NCBI GenBank assembly: GCA_050250795.1
Contig: JBFWNZ010000038.1
Location: 1-18,001 of the forward strand
DNA: 18,001 bases
Source of the DNA: JBFWNZ01 sp050250795
Lineage (GTDB): Bacteria; Pseudomonadota; Alphaproteobacteria; UBA8366
Reading direction: 5' to 3'
The position numbers were made by a program, and so were the translations under genes. Below the pieces are notes generated by a model. That model searched no databases and was not told where the DNA came from. It was given only the letters and a program-made list of their open reading frames with translations. The stretch's first letter is position 1, and each line of letters opens with the position of its first letter. Of this stretch, positions 1-5,985 are shown piece by piece.

Positions 1-1128
1 GTCGATGCCCGCTTCCTTGAGCTGCTCTTCGGTCTTGCCGACCGAGGCGACCTCCGGCGCGGTATAGACGATGCCGGGAATGGCGTCGTAATTCACATGC
101 CCGGCCTGCCCCGCGATGACCTCGGCACAGGCGATGCCCTCATCCTCGGCCTTGTGGGCAAGCATCGGGCCCGGCACGCAGTCGCCGATGGCATAGATGC
201 CCTCGGCGGTGGTGCGGAAATGACTGTCGATCCGGACGACGCCGCGCTTGTCGGTTTCGACGCCTGCCTCCGCCAATCCCAGCCCCTCGGTATAGGGACG
301 GCGGCCGATCGCGACGAGGACCACGTCGCAGGCGATGCTCGACGCCTCGCCGCCCTGCGCGGGTTCGACCGTCAGGGTCACACCCGTCTTGCCGACCTTG
401 GCGCCCGTGACCTTGGTCGAAAGCTGGAACTGCAGGCCCTGCCGCTTCAGGGTGCGTTCGAACTGCTTGGCGACCTCGCCGTCCATGCCCGGCGTGATCC
501 GGTCGAGATATTCGACGACCGTGACCTCCGCGCCCAGCCGGTGCCAGACGGAACCCATCTCCAATCCGATATAGCCGGCGCCGATCACCACCAGATGTTT
601 CGGCACCGCATCCAGTTCGAGCGCACCGGTCGAGGAGACGATGCGCTTTTCATCGACCTCCACCCCGGGAAGCGGGGTGGAGGTCGATCCGGTCGCAATC
701 AGGATATTCGCGGTTTCCAGAACCTGATCGCCGCCTTCGGACAGCGAAACGGCCACCTGTCCCTTGCCGGCGATGCGCCCCGTGCCGACGAGGTAGTCGA
801 CCTTGTTCTTCTTGAACAGGAACGCGATCCCCTTGGTCAGGTCCTCCACGATCTTGGCCTTGCGTGCCATCATGGCGGCCAGATCGAGACCCACATCGCC
901 GACCGTGATCCCGTGCGCCTTCAGATGGCTGCGCGCATCCTCATACTTCTCGGAACTTTGCAGCAGCGCCTTCGACGGGATGCAGCCGACATTCAGGCAA
1001 GTCCCGCCCAACGCGCCGCGCTTCTCGACGCAGGCGACGCGCATACCCAGCTGCGCGGCCCGGATCGCAGCGACGTAACCGCCAGGTCCGCCGCCGATCA
1101 CGACCAGATCGTAACGCTGCTCGCTCAT
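1..1128 (-). CDS. lpdA: Dihydrolipoyl dehydrogenase (E3), C-terminus cut by window edge
   Basis: This is the FAD- and NAD-dependent E3 subunit of 2-oxoacid dehydrogenase complexes; it reoxidises dihydrolipoamide on E2 and makes NADH in the cytoplasm. The frame is open from ATG at 1128 to base 1, giving 376 residues of a usual 460-480. The N-terminal FAD-binding loop is GGGPGG (residues 12-17). The redox disulfide motif GGTCLNVGCIPSK has Cys44 and Cys49. The NAD-binding fingerprint VIGAGYIGLE lies near 181-190, and the second FAD motif AIGDC near 313-317. The dimerisation domain with the catalytic His-Glu pair is outside the window. AGGAGG and GAAGGA stand 10 and about 5 nt before the ATG. Its sucA and sucB partners start about 6.8 kb away on the same strand, and it has its own candidate promoter, so it probably forms a separate transcription unit. 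The identity is very secure; whether it also serves other complexes cannot be told. Confidence 0.97.
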   Translation of the reverse strand, partial: MSEQRYDLVVIGGGPGGYVAAIRAAQLGMRVACVEKRGALGGTCLNVGCIPSKALLQSSEKYEDARSHLKAHGITVGDVGLDLAAMMARKAKIVEDLTKGIAFLFKKNKVDYLVGTGRIAGKGQVAVSLSEGGDQVLETANILIATGSTSTPLPGVEVDEKRIVSSTGALELDAVPKHLVVIGAGYIGLEMGSVWHRLGAEVTVVEYLDRITPGMDGEVAKQFERTLKRQGLQFQLSTKVTGAKVGKTGVTLTVEPAQGGEASSIACDVVLVAIGRRPYTEGLGLAEAGVETDKRGVVRIDSHFRTTAEGIYAIGDCVPGPMLAHKAEDEGIACAEVIAGQAGHVNYDAIPGIVYTAPEVASVGKTEEQLKEAGID

Positions 1129-1173
1129 GGTTCCTTCGCCTCCTCTGGCCGTTGTGCCGACCTGCTTCCCCGG

Positions 1174-1202
1174 TTCATAGCATGCACGACAGGACCGTCC
1201 AA
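1174..1202 (-). promoter_or_regulatory. Candidate sigma70-type promoter for lpdA
   Basis: Read on the minus strand, TTGGAC (1202-1197) and TATGAA (1179-1174) are separated by exactly 17 nt. The -10 box is preceded by TG and one base, an extended -10 arrangement. The predicted start would lie near 1167, about 40 nt before the lpdA ATG. The match is partial (TTG of -35 and four of six -10 bases), so this is a by-eye candidate. Confidence 0.4.
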
Positions 1203-1225
1203 CGCGCGGCCCAACTGCGCTCCGA

Positions 1226-1254
1226 TTGACCCGCTGCAACCGCCACGCCATAAC
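1226..1254 (+). promoter_or_regulatory. Candidate sigma70-type promoter for the lyase / CoA-transferase pair
   Basis: TTGACC (1226-1231) and CATAAC (1249-1254) are spaced by 17 nt. That is five of six -35 bases and the central ATAA of the -10 box. The predicted start near 1261 leaves a leader of about 35 nt before the GTG at 1296. It lies back-to-back with the lpdA candidate promoter, with the two -35 boxes about 23 nt apart, so a regulator bound between them could affect both directions. Confidence 0.45.
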
Positions 1255-1295
1255 GGACCAGCGATAAGAATCGGCGACTGCGAGGGAGGACGCTC

Positions 1296-2252
1296 GTGCT
1301 GAATCTGCCGAAATCGGTGACCGTCGTTGAGGTCGGACCCCGCGACGGACTGCAAAGCTTTCCGCGCTGGGTCGACACCGACGTCAAGGTGCGGATGATC
1401 GACCGCCTGTCCGATGCCGGTTTTCCGGTCATCGAGGTGACGAATTTTGCGCATCCGCGCGTCATTCCGAACCTGAAGGACGCCGAGGAAGTCGTGGCGC
1501 GCATCAAGCGGCGGCCGGGTACGATCTATCGCGCCCAGGCGCCGAACGTGAAAGGGGCGGAGCGCTGCGCCGCCACGGATTGCGACGAGATGCTGGGCCT
1601 CATCACGGTCTCGAACAGCTATCTCATCAAGAACCAGAACATGGACCGCGCGACCGCGATCCAGCAGGGCATCCGATCCTTCGAGATCGCCGAAAAGGCC
1701 GGGCAGCGTTTCGTGATGGCCATCGGCATGGCCTTATGGTGCCCCTATGAGGGCCGCATTCCGGAGTCCGAGGCGATTGCGGTCGCCCGCGCCTATTACG
1801 AGGGCGGCATCCGGCGGATGTATTTCGCGGGGTCCGTCGGCATGGAAGACCCCCGGCATGTGAACACGCTGTTCCGGATGGCGACCGACGCCATGCCGGA
1901 TGTCGAGTTCGGCTGGCATGTTCACAACCTTGCCGGGATGGCGACCGCGAACATCCTGGCCGCGCTCGACGGCGGCGCGCAGTTCATCGAGGGCGCCATC
2001 TGCGGCCTTGGCGGCGGCATCATGATGCCGACGACCATGGGCTCGGTGGGGAATTTCCCCAGCGAGGATACGGTGCATATGCTGAACGAGATGGGTGTCG
2101 AGACCGGAATGGACACGGTCGCCGTAAAACAGGCGGCGCTCGATATCGCCGCAATGCTGGCGATCGAGCCGCGCAGCCATGTCACGCATGCCGGCACCCG
2201 CGCCGATGTCCAGAACAAGGGCAAGAGCAACCCGCGGGCGCATCCGGACTGA
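1296..2252 (+). CDS. HMG-CoA-lyase-like acyl-CoA lyase lacking the usual active-site cysteine
   Basis: This is a DRE-TIM metallolyase (HMGL-like TIM barrel, 318 aa, normal length is about 300-325). The family splits 3-hydroxy-3-alkyl acyl-CoAs, classically HMG-CoA to acetyl-CoA and acetoacetate. Visible motifs are VGPRDGLQ (Arg16, Asp17), Glu47 in VIEVTNF, the internal CPYEGRIP segment, metal ligands His208 and His210 in HVHN, and Asn253 in the GN of SVGNFPSED. The HMG-CoA lyase signature GLGGC reads GLGGG here, so the catalytic cysteine position is Gly241; a different cysteine (Cys236) lies five residues earlier. The C-terminus is a short polar tail. The start is GTG at 1296 with GGGAGGA five nt upstream. 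It sits 40 nt upstream of a family III CoA-transferase, probably in one operon, which could supply its CoA ester. The family is sure; HMG-CoA as substrate is doubtful. Alternatives include a citramalyl-CoA-type or other hydroxyacyl-CoA lyase. Confidence 0.88.
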   Translation: MLNLPKSVTVVEVGPRDGLQSFPRWVDTDVKVRMIDRLSDAGFPVIEVTNFAHPRVIPNLKDAEEVVARIKRRPGTIYRAQAPNVKGAERCAATDCDEMLGLITVSNSYLIKNQNMDRATAIQQGIRSFEIAEKAGQRFVMAIGMALWCPYEGRIPESEAIAVARAYYEGGIRRMYFAGSVGMEDPRHVNTLFRMATDAMPDVEFGWHVHNLAGMATANILAALDGGAQFIEGAICGLGGGIMMPTTMGSVGNFPSEDTVHMLNEMGVETGMDTVAVKQAALDIAAMLAIEPRSHVTHAGTRADVQNKGKSNPRAHPD

Positions 2253-2292
2253 TCGCCGCCGCCCAACCCCATCGAAAGGAAACCGCTGTAGC

Positions 2293-3510
2293 ATGAGCGA
2301 GACAGGCAAGTCCGGCGTCAAGCCGATGCAGGGCATCCGGATCATCGAGGTGGCGAACTTCGTCGCCGGGCCGTTCTGCGCCACCCAACTGGCCGAGTTC
2401 GGCGCCGAAGTCATCAAGGTCGAACTGCCGAAGATCGGCGACCCGCTGCGCAAATACGGCACGCCGACGGAATGCGGCGACACGCTGAACTTCCTGCTTG
2501 AGGCGCGGAACAAGAAGTCGGTCACGCTGGACCTGCGCAAGCCCGAGGGCGCGGCGCTGCTGAAGCGGCTGGTCGCCCATGCCGACATCCTGGTCGAGAA
2601 TTTCCAGGTCGGCACGATGGAGGGCTGGGGCCTGGGCTGGGACGTGCTGCGCCAGTGCAACGGCAAGCTGATCATGGTGCGCATCACCGGCTACGGCCAG
2701 ACCGGCCCCTATGCGCCGCGCCCTGGCTTCGGCCGCGTGGCGAACGCGTTCGGCGGCCTGTCCTTCCTGGCCGGCGACCCCGACCGCGCACCGTCGACCC
2801 CGGGCTCGCCCACCATTCCCGACTATCTGGGCGGCATCTATGGCGCGATGGGCGCGCTGATGGCACTGCGGGCCCGCGAATTCACCGGCGAGGGCCAGTT
2901 CATCGATGTCGGCCTCTACGAGCCGGTGTTCCGCTGGCTGGACGAGTTGTCGATGGCCTATCACATGAACGGCTTCGTCCGGCAGCGCATGGGGCCGGCG
3001 ATCCCCAACGCCGTGCCGCACAGCCACTATCCCACCAAGGACGACCGCTGGATCGCCATCGCCTGCACCAGCGACAAGATCTTCGAGCGGCTGGCCGCCC
3101 TGATCGGCATGCCCGAGACGGCCGGCGACGGCAAATGGGGCCGCTTCGCCCAGCGCGACGCGGACCGCGCGGCGGTGGACGGCGCGGTGACTGCCTGGAC
3201 CCGCAGCAAGACCCGCGACGAGGCGCTGGCCGAATGCGAGACGGCGCAGGTTCCCTGCGGCATGGTCGCCGGCATCGACGAGATCTTCGAGGACCCGCAT
3301 TACAAGGCGCGCGGCAATATCCTGTTCTTCCAGGACCCGCGGGCCGGCGAGCTGGCGATGCCGGACGTCGTGCCGCGGATGTCGGCGACGCCGGGCGGCG
3401 TCACCTCTGCCGGCCCGGCGTTGGGCCAGCACAATGCCGAGGTCTATGGCGGGTTGCTGGGCCTGTCGCAGCCGGAGATCGACGCCCTTCAGGCAAAGGG
3501 CGTCATCTGA
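2293..3510 (+). CDS. CaiB/BaiF family III CoA-transferase
   Basis: Family III CoA-transferases move CoA between carboxylic acids (formyl-CoA:oxalate, succinyl-CoA:malate, -mesaconate or -citramalate, carnitine and bile-acid examples). This 405-residue protein has the usual length. It shows GIRIIEVANFVAGPFC near the N-terminus (14-29), the conserved RNKKSVTLDLRKPEG segment (72-86), VENFQVG (101-107), and the catalytic aspartate Asp177 in PDYLGGIYGAMG (176-187). The ATG at 2293 is chosen because family similarity begins a dozen residues later; the nearest AAGGA is about 12 nt upstream, so the ribosome site is poor. The same frame is open further upstream (to 2179) but there overlaps the lyase gene. 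It follows the acyl-CoA lyase by 40 nt, so the likely job is to activate that lyase's acid substrate, perhaps using succinyl-CoA. The substrate is not determinable from sequence alone. Confidence 0.9.
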   Translation: MSETGKSGVKPMQGIRIIEVANFVAGPFCATQLAEFGAEVIKVELPKIGDPLRKYGTPTECGDTLNFLLEARNKKSVTLDLRKPEGAALLKRLVAHADILVENFQVGTMEGWGLGWDVLRQCNGKLIMVRITGYGQTGPYAPRPGFGRVANAFGGLSFLAGDPDRAPSTPGSPTIPDYLGGIYGAMGALMALRAREFTGEGQFIDVGLYEPVFRWLDELSMAYHMNGFVRQRMGPAIPNAVPHSHYPTKDDRWIAIACTSDKIFERLAALIGMPETAGDGKWGRFAQRDADRAAVDGAVTAWTRSKTRDEALAECETAQVPCGMVAGIDEIFEDPHYKARGNILFFQDPRAGELAMPDVVPRMSATPGGVTSAGPALGQHNAEVYGGLLGLSQPEIDALQAKGVI

Positions 3511-3534
3511 TCCTGCGACCGCGCGGAAGGAAGC

Positions 3535-4041
3535 CTAGGGAATCGTATAGTTCGCTTCCTTCTGCGCGCGCCCCTTGATGCGTTCGGCAAGCTTCGGGGC
3601 GATCCCCTGCGCCCAGCGCTGGCCCGCCTGGACGCTTTCCTGTGCGAGGGTCGGCGTGATCTTCGCGAATTTCTGACCGGCCGGCGTCCGATAAAAGGCC
3701 AGGATGTCCTTCAGTTCGGCCGCCGTGAAATGGCTGTCGTAAATCTTGATGACCTCGGTCACGAGAGCGTTCTGGTTGCTGCGGACGATCCCGAGCGTCT
3801 CTTCCTCCACGATCTTGGCGACAGCCGGCGGAAGATTGGGATCGCGCTGCCGCAATGCCGAGGTCAGGTTCTGACGCATCGCCTGGGCCACGATCTCGGC
3901 ACTGCCCAATGCGTTGTTCATCTGCATCAATTCACGGACCAGCGCGGCCTTCTCGCCATCGCCGCCGGCGGTCTGCGCCCAGACCGGAGCGGCCGTCAGC
4001 AGAACCCCCAGCATAAGCGCCGGGGCAATACGTCCAAGCAT
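3535..4041 (-). CDS. Secreted DUF2059 domain protein
   Basis: This is a 168-residue protein of unknown function. Residues 1-23 (MLGRIAPALMLGVLLTAAPVWAQ) form a typical signal peptide with a likely cut after Ala-Gln, so it should be periplasmic or outer-surface. The mature part is helical and carries the DUF2059 signature around YDSHFTAAELKDILAFY followed by RTPAGQKF (101-125). The ATG at 4041 is preceded by GGAG eight nt upstream. The same frame is open far beyond on the 5' side, but that stretch is antisense or out-of-frame to better genes and has no domain signal. It lies 71 nt downstream of the LeuC-like gene with a perfect hairpin between them. It ends tail-to-tail with the CoA-transferase, 24 nt apart. 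Its link to the metabolic neighbours is unclear. Confidence 0.87.
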   Translation of the reverse strand: MLGRIAPALMLGVLLTAAPVWAQTAGGDGEKAALVRELMQMNNALGSAEIVAQAMRQNLTSALRQRDPNLPPAVAKIVEEETLGIVRSNQNALVTEVIKIYDSHFTAAELKDILAFYRTPAGQKFAKITPTLAQESVQAGQRWAQGIAPKLAERIKGRAQKEANYTIP

Positions 4042-4055
4042 GCGACACACTCCAG

Positions 4056-4079
4056 GCTGCCGGCTCAGTTGCCGGCAGC
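4056..4079 (-). promoter_or_regulatory. Perfect hairpin between LeuC-like gene and DUF2059 gene
   Basis: The arms GCTGCCGGC (4056-4064) and GCCGGCAGC (4071-4079) are perfect 9-bp complements around a 6-nt loop. On the minus strand no T-tract follows, so it is not a textbook intrinsic terminator. Instead the ribosome site of the DUF2059 gene (GGAG) begins two nt after the stem. It may be a 3'-end stabiliser of the dehydratase mRNA, a weak terminator, or a leader hairpin affecting translation of the secreted protein. Confidence 0.6.
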
Positions 4080-4112
4080 AGCGTAAGGGTTCGGCGTTCA
4101 AGGTCCGTGACG

Positions 4113-5369
4113 CTAAGCGATATTGCGCGGATCTTCGATGCGGCCAGCCACCGCACTGGCCGCGACCGTCGCCGGGCTGCCCAGATAGACGAAGGATTTC
4201 GGATTGCCCATGCGGCCGAGGAAGTTGCGGCTTCCCGTGCCGATGCACACCTCCGATTCCGCCAGCAGACCCTGATGGATCCCCGAGCAGGCGCCGCATC
4301 CCGGCGTGGTGATCGCGCATCCCGCCTCGACCAGCGTCTCGATCACCCCTTCCTTGACCGCACGCAGATAGACCGCACGCGACGCCGGCGTCACGACCAT
4401 CCGCACGCCCTGGGCGACACGGCGACCCTTGAGAATGCCGGCCGCCGCCGCGAGGTCCTCGAACCGTCCATTGGTGCAGGTGCCGAGGAAGGCATGGTTG
4501 ATCGGCTCGCCCACTTCGCGCGCCGCCTTCACGTTGTCGACGGTGTGCGGACAGGCGACCATCGGTTCGATGGCGCCGAGATCGATCACATGCGTGGCAG
4601 CGTAATCGGCATCCGGGTCCGGTGCCGGCAGTTCGTCCGGCAAGGCGATCCCGAGCGCGTCGAAATGCGCCCGCGTGATCGCGTCGGGCGGCACCATCGC
4701 CGCCTTGGCGCCCAGTTCGACGCCCATGTTGCACAGGGTCATGCGTTCCGGCATCGAGAGGTGCTGGAGCCCGGCCCCGCCATATTCGATGGCTTGATAG
4801 GTCGCGAAATCGAGCGTGAACCGCTGCAACAGGGTCAGCATCACGTCCTTGGGCGCGACCGGTGCCTTCAGCCGGCCTTCGAGCAGCAGGCGGATCGTCC
4901 GCGGCACCCGCAGCCAGGTCTTGCCCGCGGCCATGACATAGGCCATCTCGGAGGCGCCGATGCCGGTTCCCATGCAGCCCACGGCCCCAAGGGTTACGGT
5001 GTGGGAATCCGTATTGAAGGCGAGGTCGCCCGGCTTCACGATTCCCTTTTCCACCGCCAGCTGATGCGCGATGCCCTCGCCAAGCTCGTAGAGGCGATGA
5101 ATCCCGTGGCGCTGGGCGAACAGCCGGCCGGTGCGATGGATATTGGCGTGCTGGGGCGTCGCCGCGGGGGCGTAGTGGTCGAAATACAGCACCACCTTCT
5201 CCGGCGCCGCGAGGCGTTCGACGCCGTGCAGTTCGTGATAGCGGTTCACCAGCCCGATGGAATCGTCGATGGCGAAGGTCCAGTCCGGCGCGACCTCGAC
5301 GAAGGCGCCTGCCTTGACCGGCGTACCGGCGAGGCGGGAGAGAATCTTCTCGGCGTATGTCTGACCCAT
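4113..5369 (-). CDS. Aconitase-superfamily dehydratase, large subunit (LeuC/HacA/DmdA-like)
   Basis: This is the large, [4Fe-4S]-bearing subunit of a two-subunit hydro-lyase that interconverts 2-hydroxy- and unsaturated dicarboxylates or tricarboxylates. At 418 residues it matches the short group (archaeal-type 3-isopropylmalate and homoaconitate dehydratases and 2,3-dimethylmalate dehydratase), not the ~466-residue enterobacterial LeuC. Cluster ligands are Cys298 in GTCTNGR and Cys358 and Cys361 in TTPGCGAC. Other family motifs are YFDHYAP (62-68), NTDSHT (119-124), and GTGSRNFLGRMG (377-388) with substrate-binding arginines. The ATG at 5369 follows a GGAGAGAGGA ribosome site and lies 12 nt after the small-subunit gene. 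There is no leucine-biosynthesis gene (leuA, leuB) nearby; the neighbours are a PEP-mutase-type lyase, a CoA-transferase and an acyl-CoA lyase. That favours a catabolic substrate such as dimethylmalate or citramalate/citraconate, but true isopropylmalate isomerase remains possible. Confidence 0.9.
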   Translation of the reverse strand: MGQTYAEKILSRLAGTPVKAGAFVEVAPDWTFAIDDSIGLVNRYHELHGVERLAAPEKVVLYFDHYAPAATPQHANIHRTGRLFAQRHGIHRLYELGEGIAHQLAVEKGIVKPGDLAFNTDSHTVTLGAVGCMGTGIGASEMAYVMAAGKTWLRVPRTIRLLLEGRLKAPVAPKDVMLTLLQRFTLDFATYQAIEYGGAGLQHLSMPERMTLCNMGVELGAKAAMVPPDAITRAHFDALGIALPDELPAPDPDADYAATHVIDLGAIEPMVACPHTVDNVKAAREVGEPINHAFLGTCTNGRFEDLAAAAGILKGRRVAQGVRMVVTPASRAVYLRAVKEGVIETLVEAGCAITTPGCGACSGIHQGLLAESEVCIGTGSRNFLGRMGNPKSFVYLGSPATVAASAVAGRIEDPRNIA

Positions 5370-5381
5370 GATCCTCTCTCC

Positions 5382-5870
5382 TCAGCTTGCCTTCTGCGCC
5401 TTCCAGCGGCCCCACAGGCCGCCGTGGCGCAGGATGTCCAGAAGGGCCTGCGGCAGCGGATCGAACGCGACGGTCTTGCCGCCCGCCTCCGCCGTGCCGG
5501 CCGCGAGATCGGCGGTCAGCGTCTCGCCGTCCTTCACGAGGTCGGGCAGTTCTTCCGACTGGATCACCGCCAGCCCGTTGTTGACGCAATTGCGGAAGAA
5601 GATGCGCGAGAAGGATTTCGCGACCACCGCCTGCGTCCCGGCCCCCAGCAGCGCCGTTGCCGCATGCTCGCGCGACGACCCGCAGCCGAAGTTCCGTCCC
5701 GCGACGATAACGGGATGCGATGCGACCTTGGCCGGCATGTCCGGCCCCAGATTCTCGAAGGCGTGACTCGCCTGTTCCTTCCAGTCGAGGATCGAGAGAT
5801 GGCGACCCGGATAGACGATATCCGTATTGATGTTGTCGCCGAGCACCATGCAGCGTCCGGAGATTCGCAT
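5382..5870 (-). CDS. Aconitase-superfamily dehydratase, small subunit (LeuD/HacB/DmdB-like)
   Basis: This is the swivel-domain partner of the large subunit encoded directly downstream; it closes the active site and largely sets substrate choice. From ATG at 5870 it is 162 residues, normal for the short archaeal-type small subunits. The frame is open to 5915, but the first 15 residues from there match nothing in the family, whereas MRISGRCMVLGDNINTD starts as expected; AGGGA lies eight nt before 5870. Motifs are GDNINTD (11-17), NFGCGSSREHA (60-70) and SFSRIFFRNCVNNGL (86-100). The loop after Tyr-Pro, where isopropylmalate isomerases usually show a YLRT-like sequence, reads GRHLSILDW (22-30). 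This suggests a different substrate. It is first in a minus-strand unit with the large subunit and is divergent from the lyase gene at 5986. Confidence 0.88.
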   Translation of the reverse strand: MRISGRCMVLGDNINTDIVYPGRHLSILDWKEQASHAFENLGPDMPAKVASHPVIVAGRNFGCGSSREHAATALLGAGTQAVVAKSFSRIFFRNCVNNGLAVIQSEELPDLVKDGETLTADLAAGTAEAGGKTVAFDPLPQALLDILRHGGLWGRWKAQKAS

Positions 5871-5888
5871 TTGGGCATTCCCTGATTG

Positions 5889-5926
5889 GGCGACGCCGTG
5901 GTTGGATTCTCGCAAGCTGCGTCGCC
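5889..5926. promoter_or_regulatory. Inverted repeat in the divergent control region
   Basis: GGCGACGC (5889-5896) and GCGTCGCC (5919-5926) form an exact 8-bp inverted repeat with a 22-nt spacer, lying between two divergent metabolic genes. It would sit from about +1 to +38 of the small-subunit transcript predicted from the adjacent promoter candidate. It could be a two-half-site operator or a leader stem. In DNA this GC-rich an 8-bp match can arise by chance. Confidence 0.35.
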
Positions 5927-5933
5927 GAGGGGC

Positions 5934-5962
5934 AGTCTATGCGACCGCCTTGGCACCCACAA
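5934..5962 (-). promoter_or_regulatory. Candidate promoter for the LeuD/LeuC-like pair
   Basis: On the minus strand, TTGTGG (5962-5957) and TAGACT (5939-5934) are 17 nt apart, matching three of six and four of six consensus bases. The start would fall near 5927, giving a leader of about 57 nt that includes the inverted repeat. I found no equally good plus-strand promoter for the lyase gene in the same 115-bp gap. Confidence 0.3.
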
Positions 5963-5985
5963 TCGCAGACACAGGGAGGAATGCC

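Noticed and set aside
97..1302. A 401-codon plus-strand frame at the left edge
   Set aside because: It is the antisense shadow of lpdA, whose minus-strand frame has intact FAD, disulfide and NAD motifs and is open to the window edge.
5871..5915. A start for the LeuD-like gene 45 nt upstream at 5915
   Set aside because: The extra 15 residues match nothing in the family. The ATG at 5870 gives the expected N-terminus and has AGGGA at suitable spacing.
5951..5967. TGGCAC-like sequence resembling a sigma54 promoter upstream of the lyase gene
   Set aside because: The GG and GC elements are 11 nt apart instead of the required 10, and the -12 half reads TCGC rather than TTGC.
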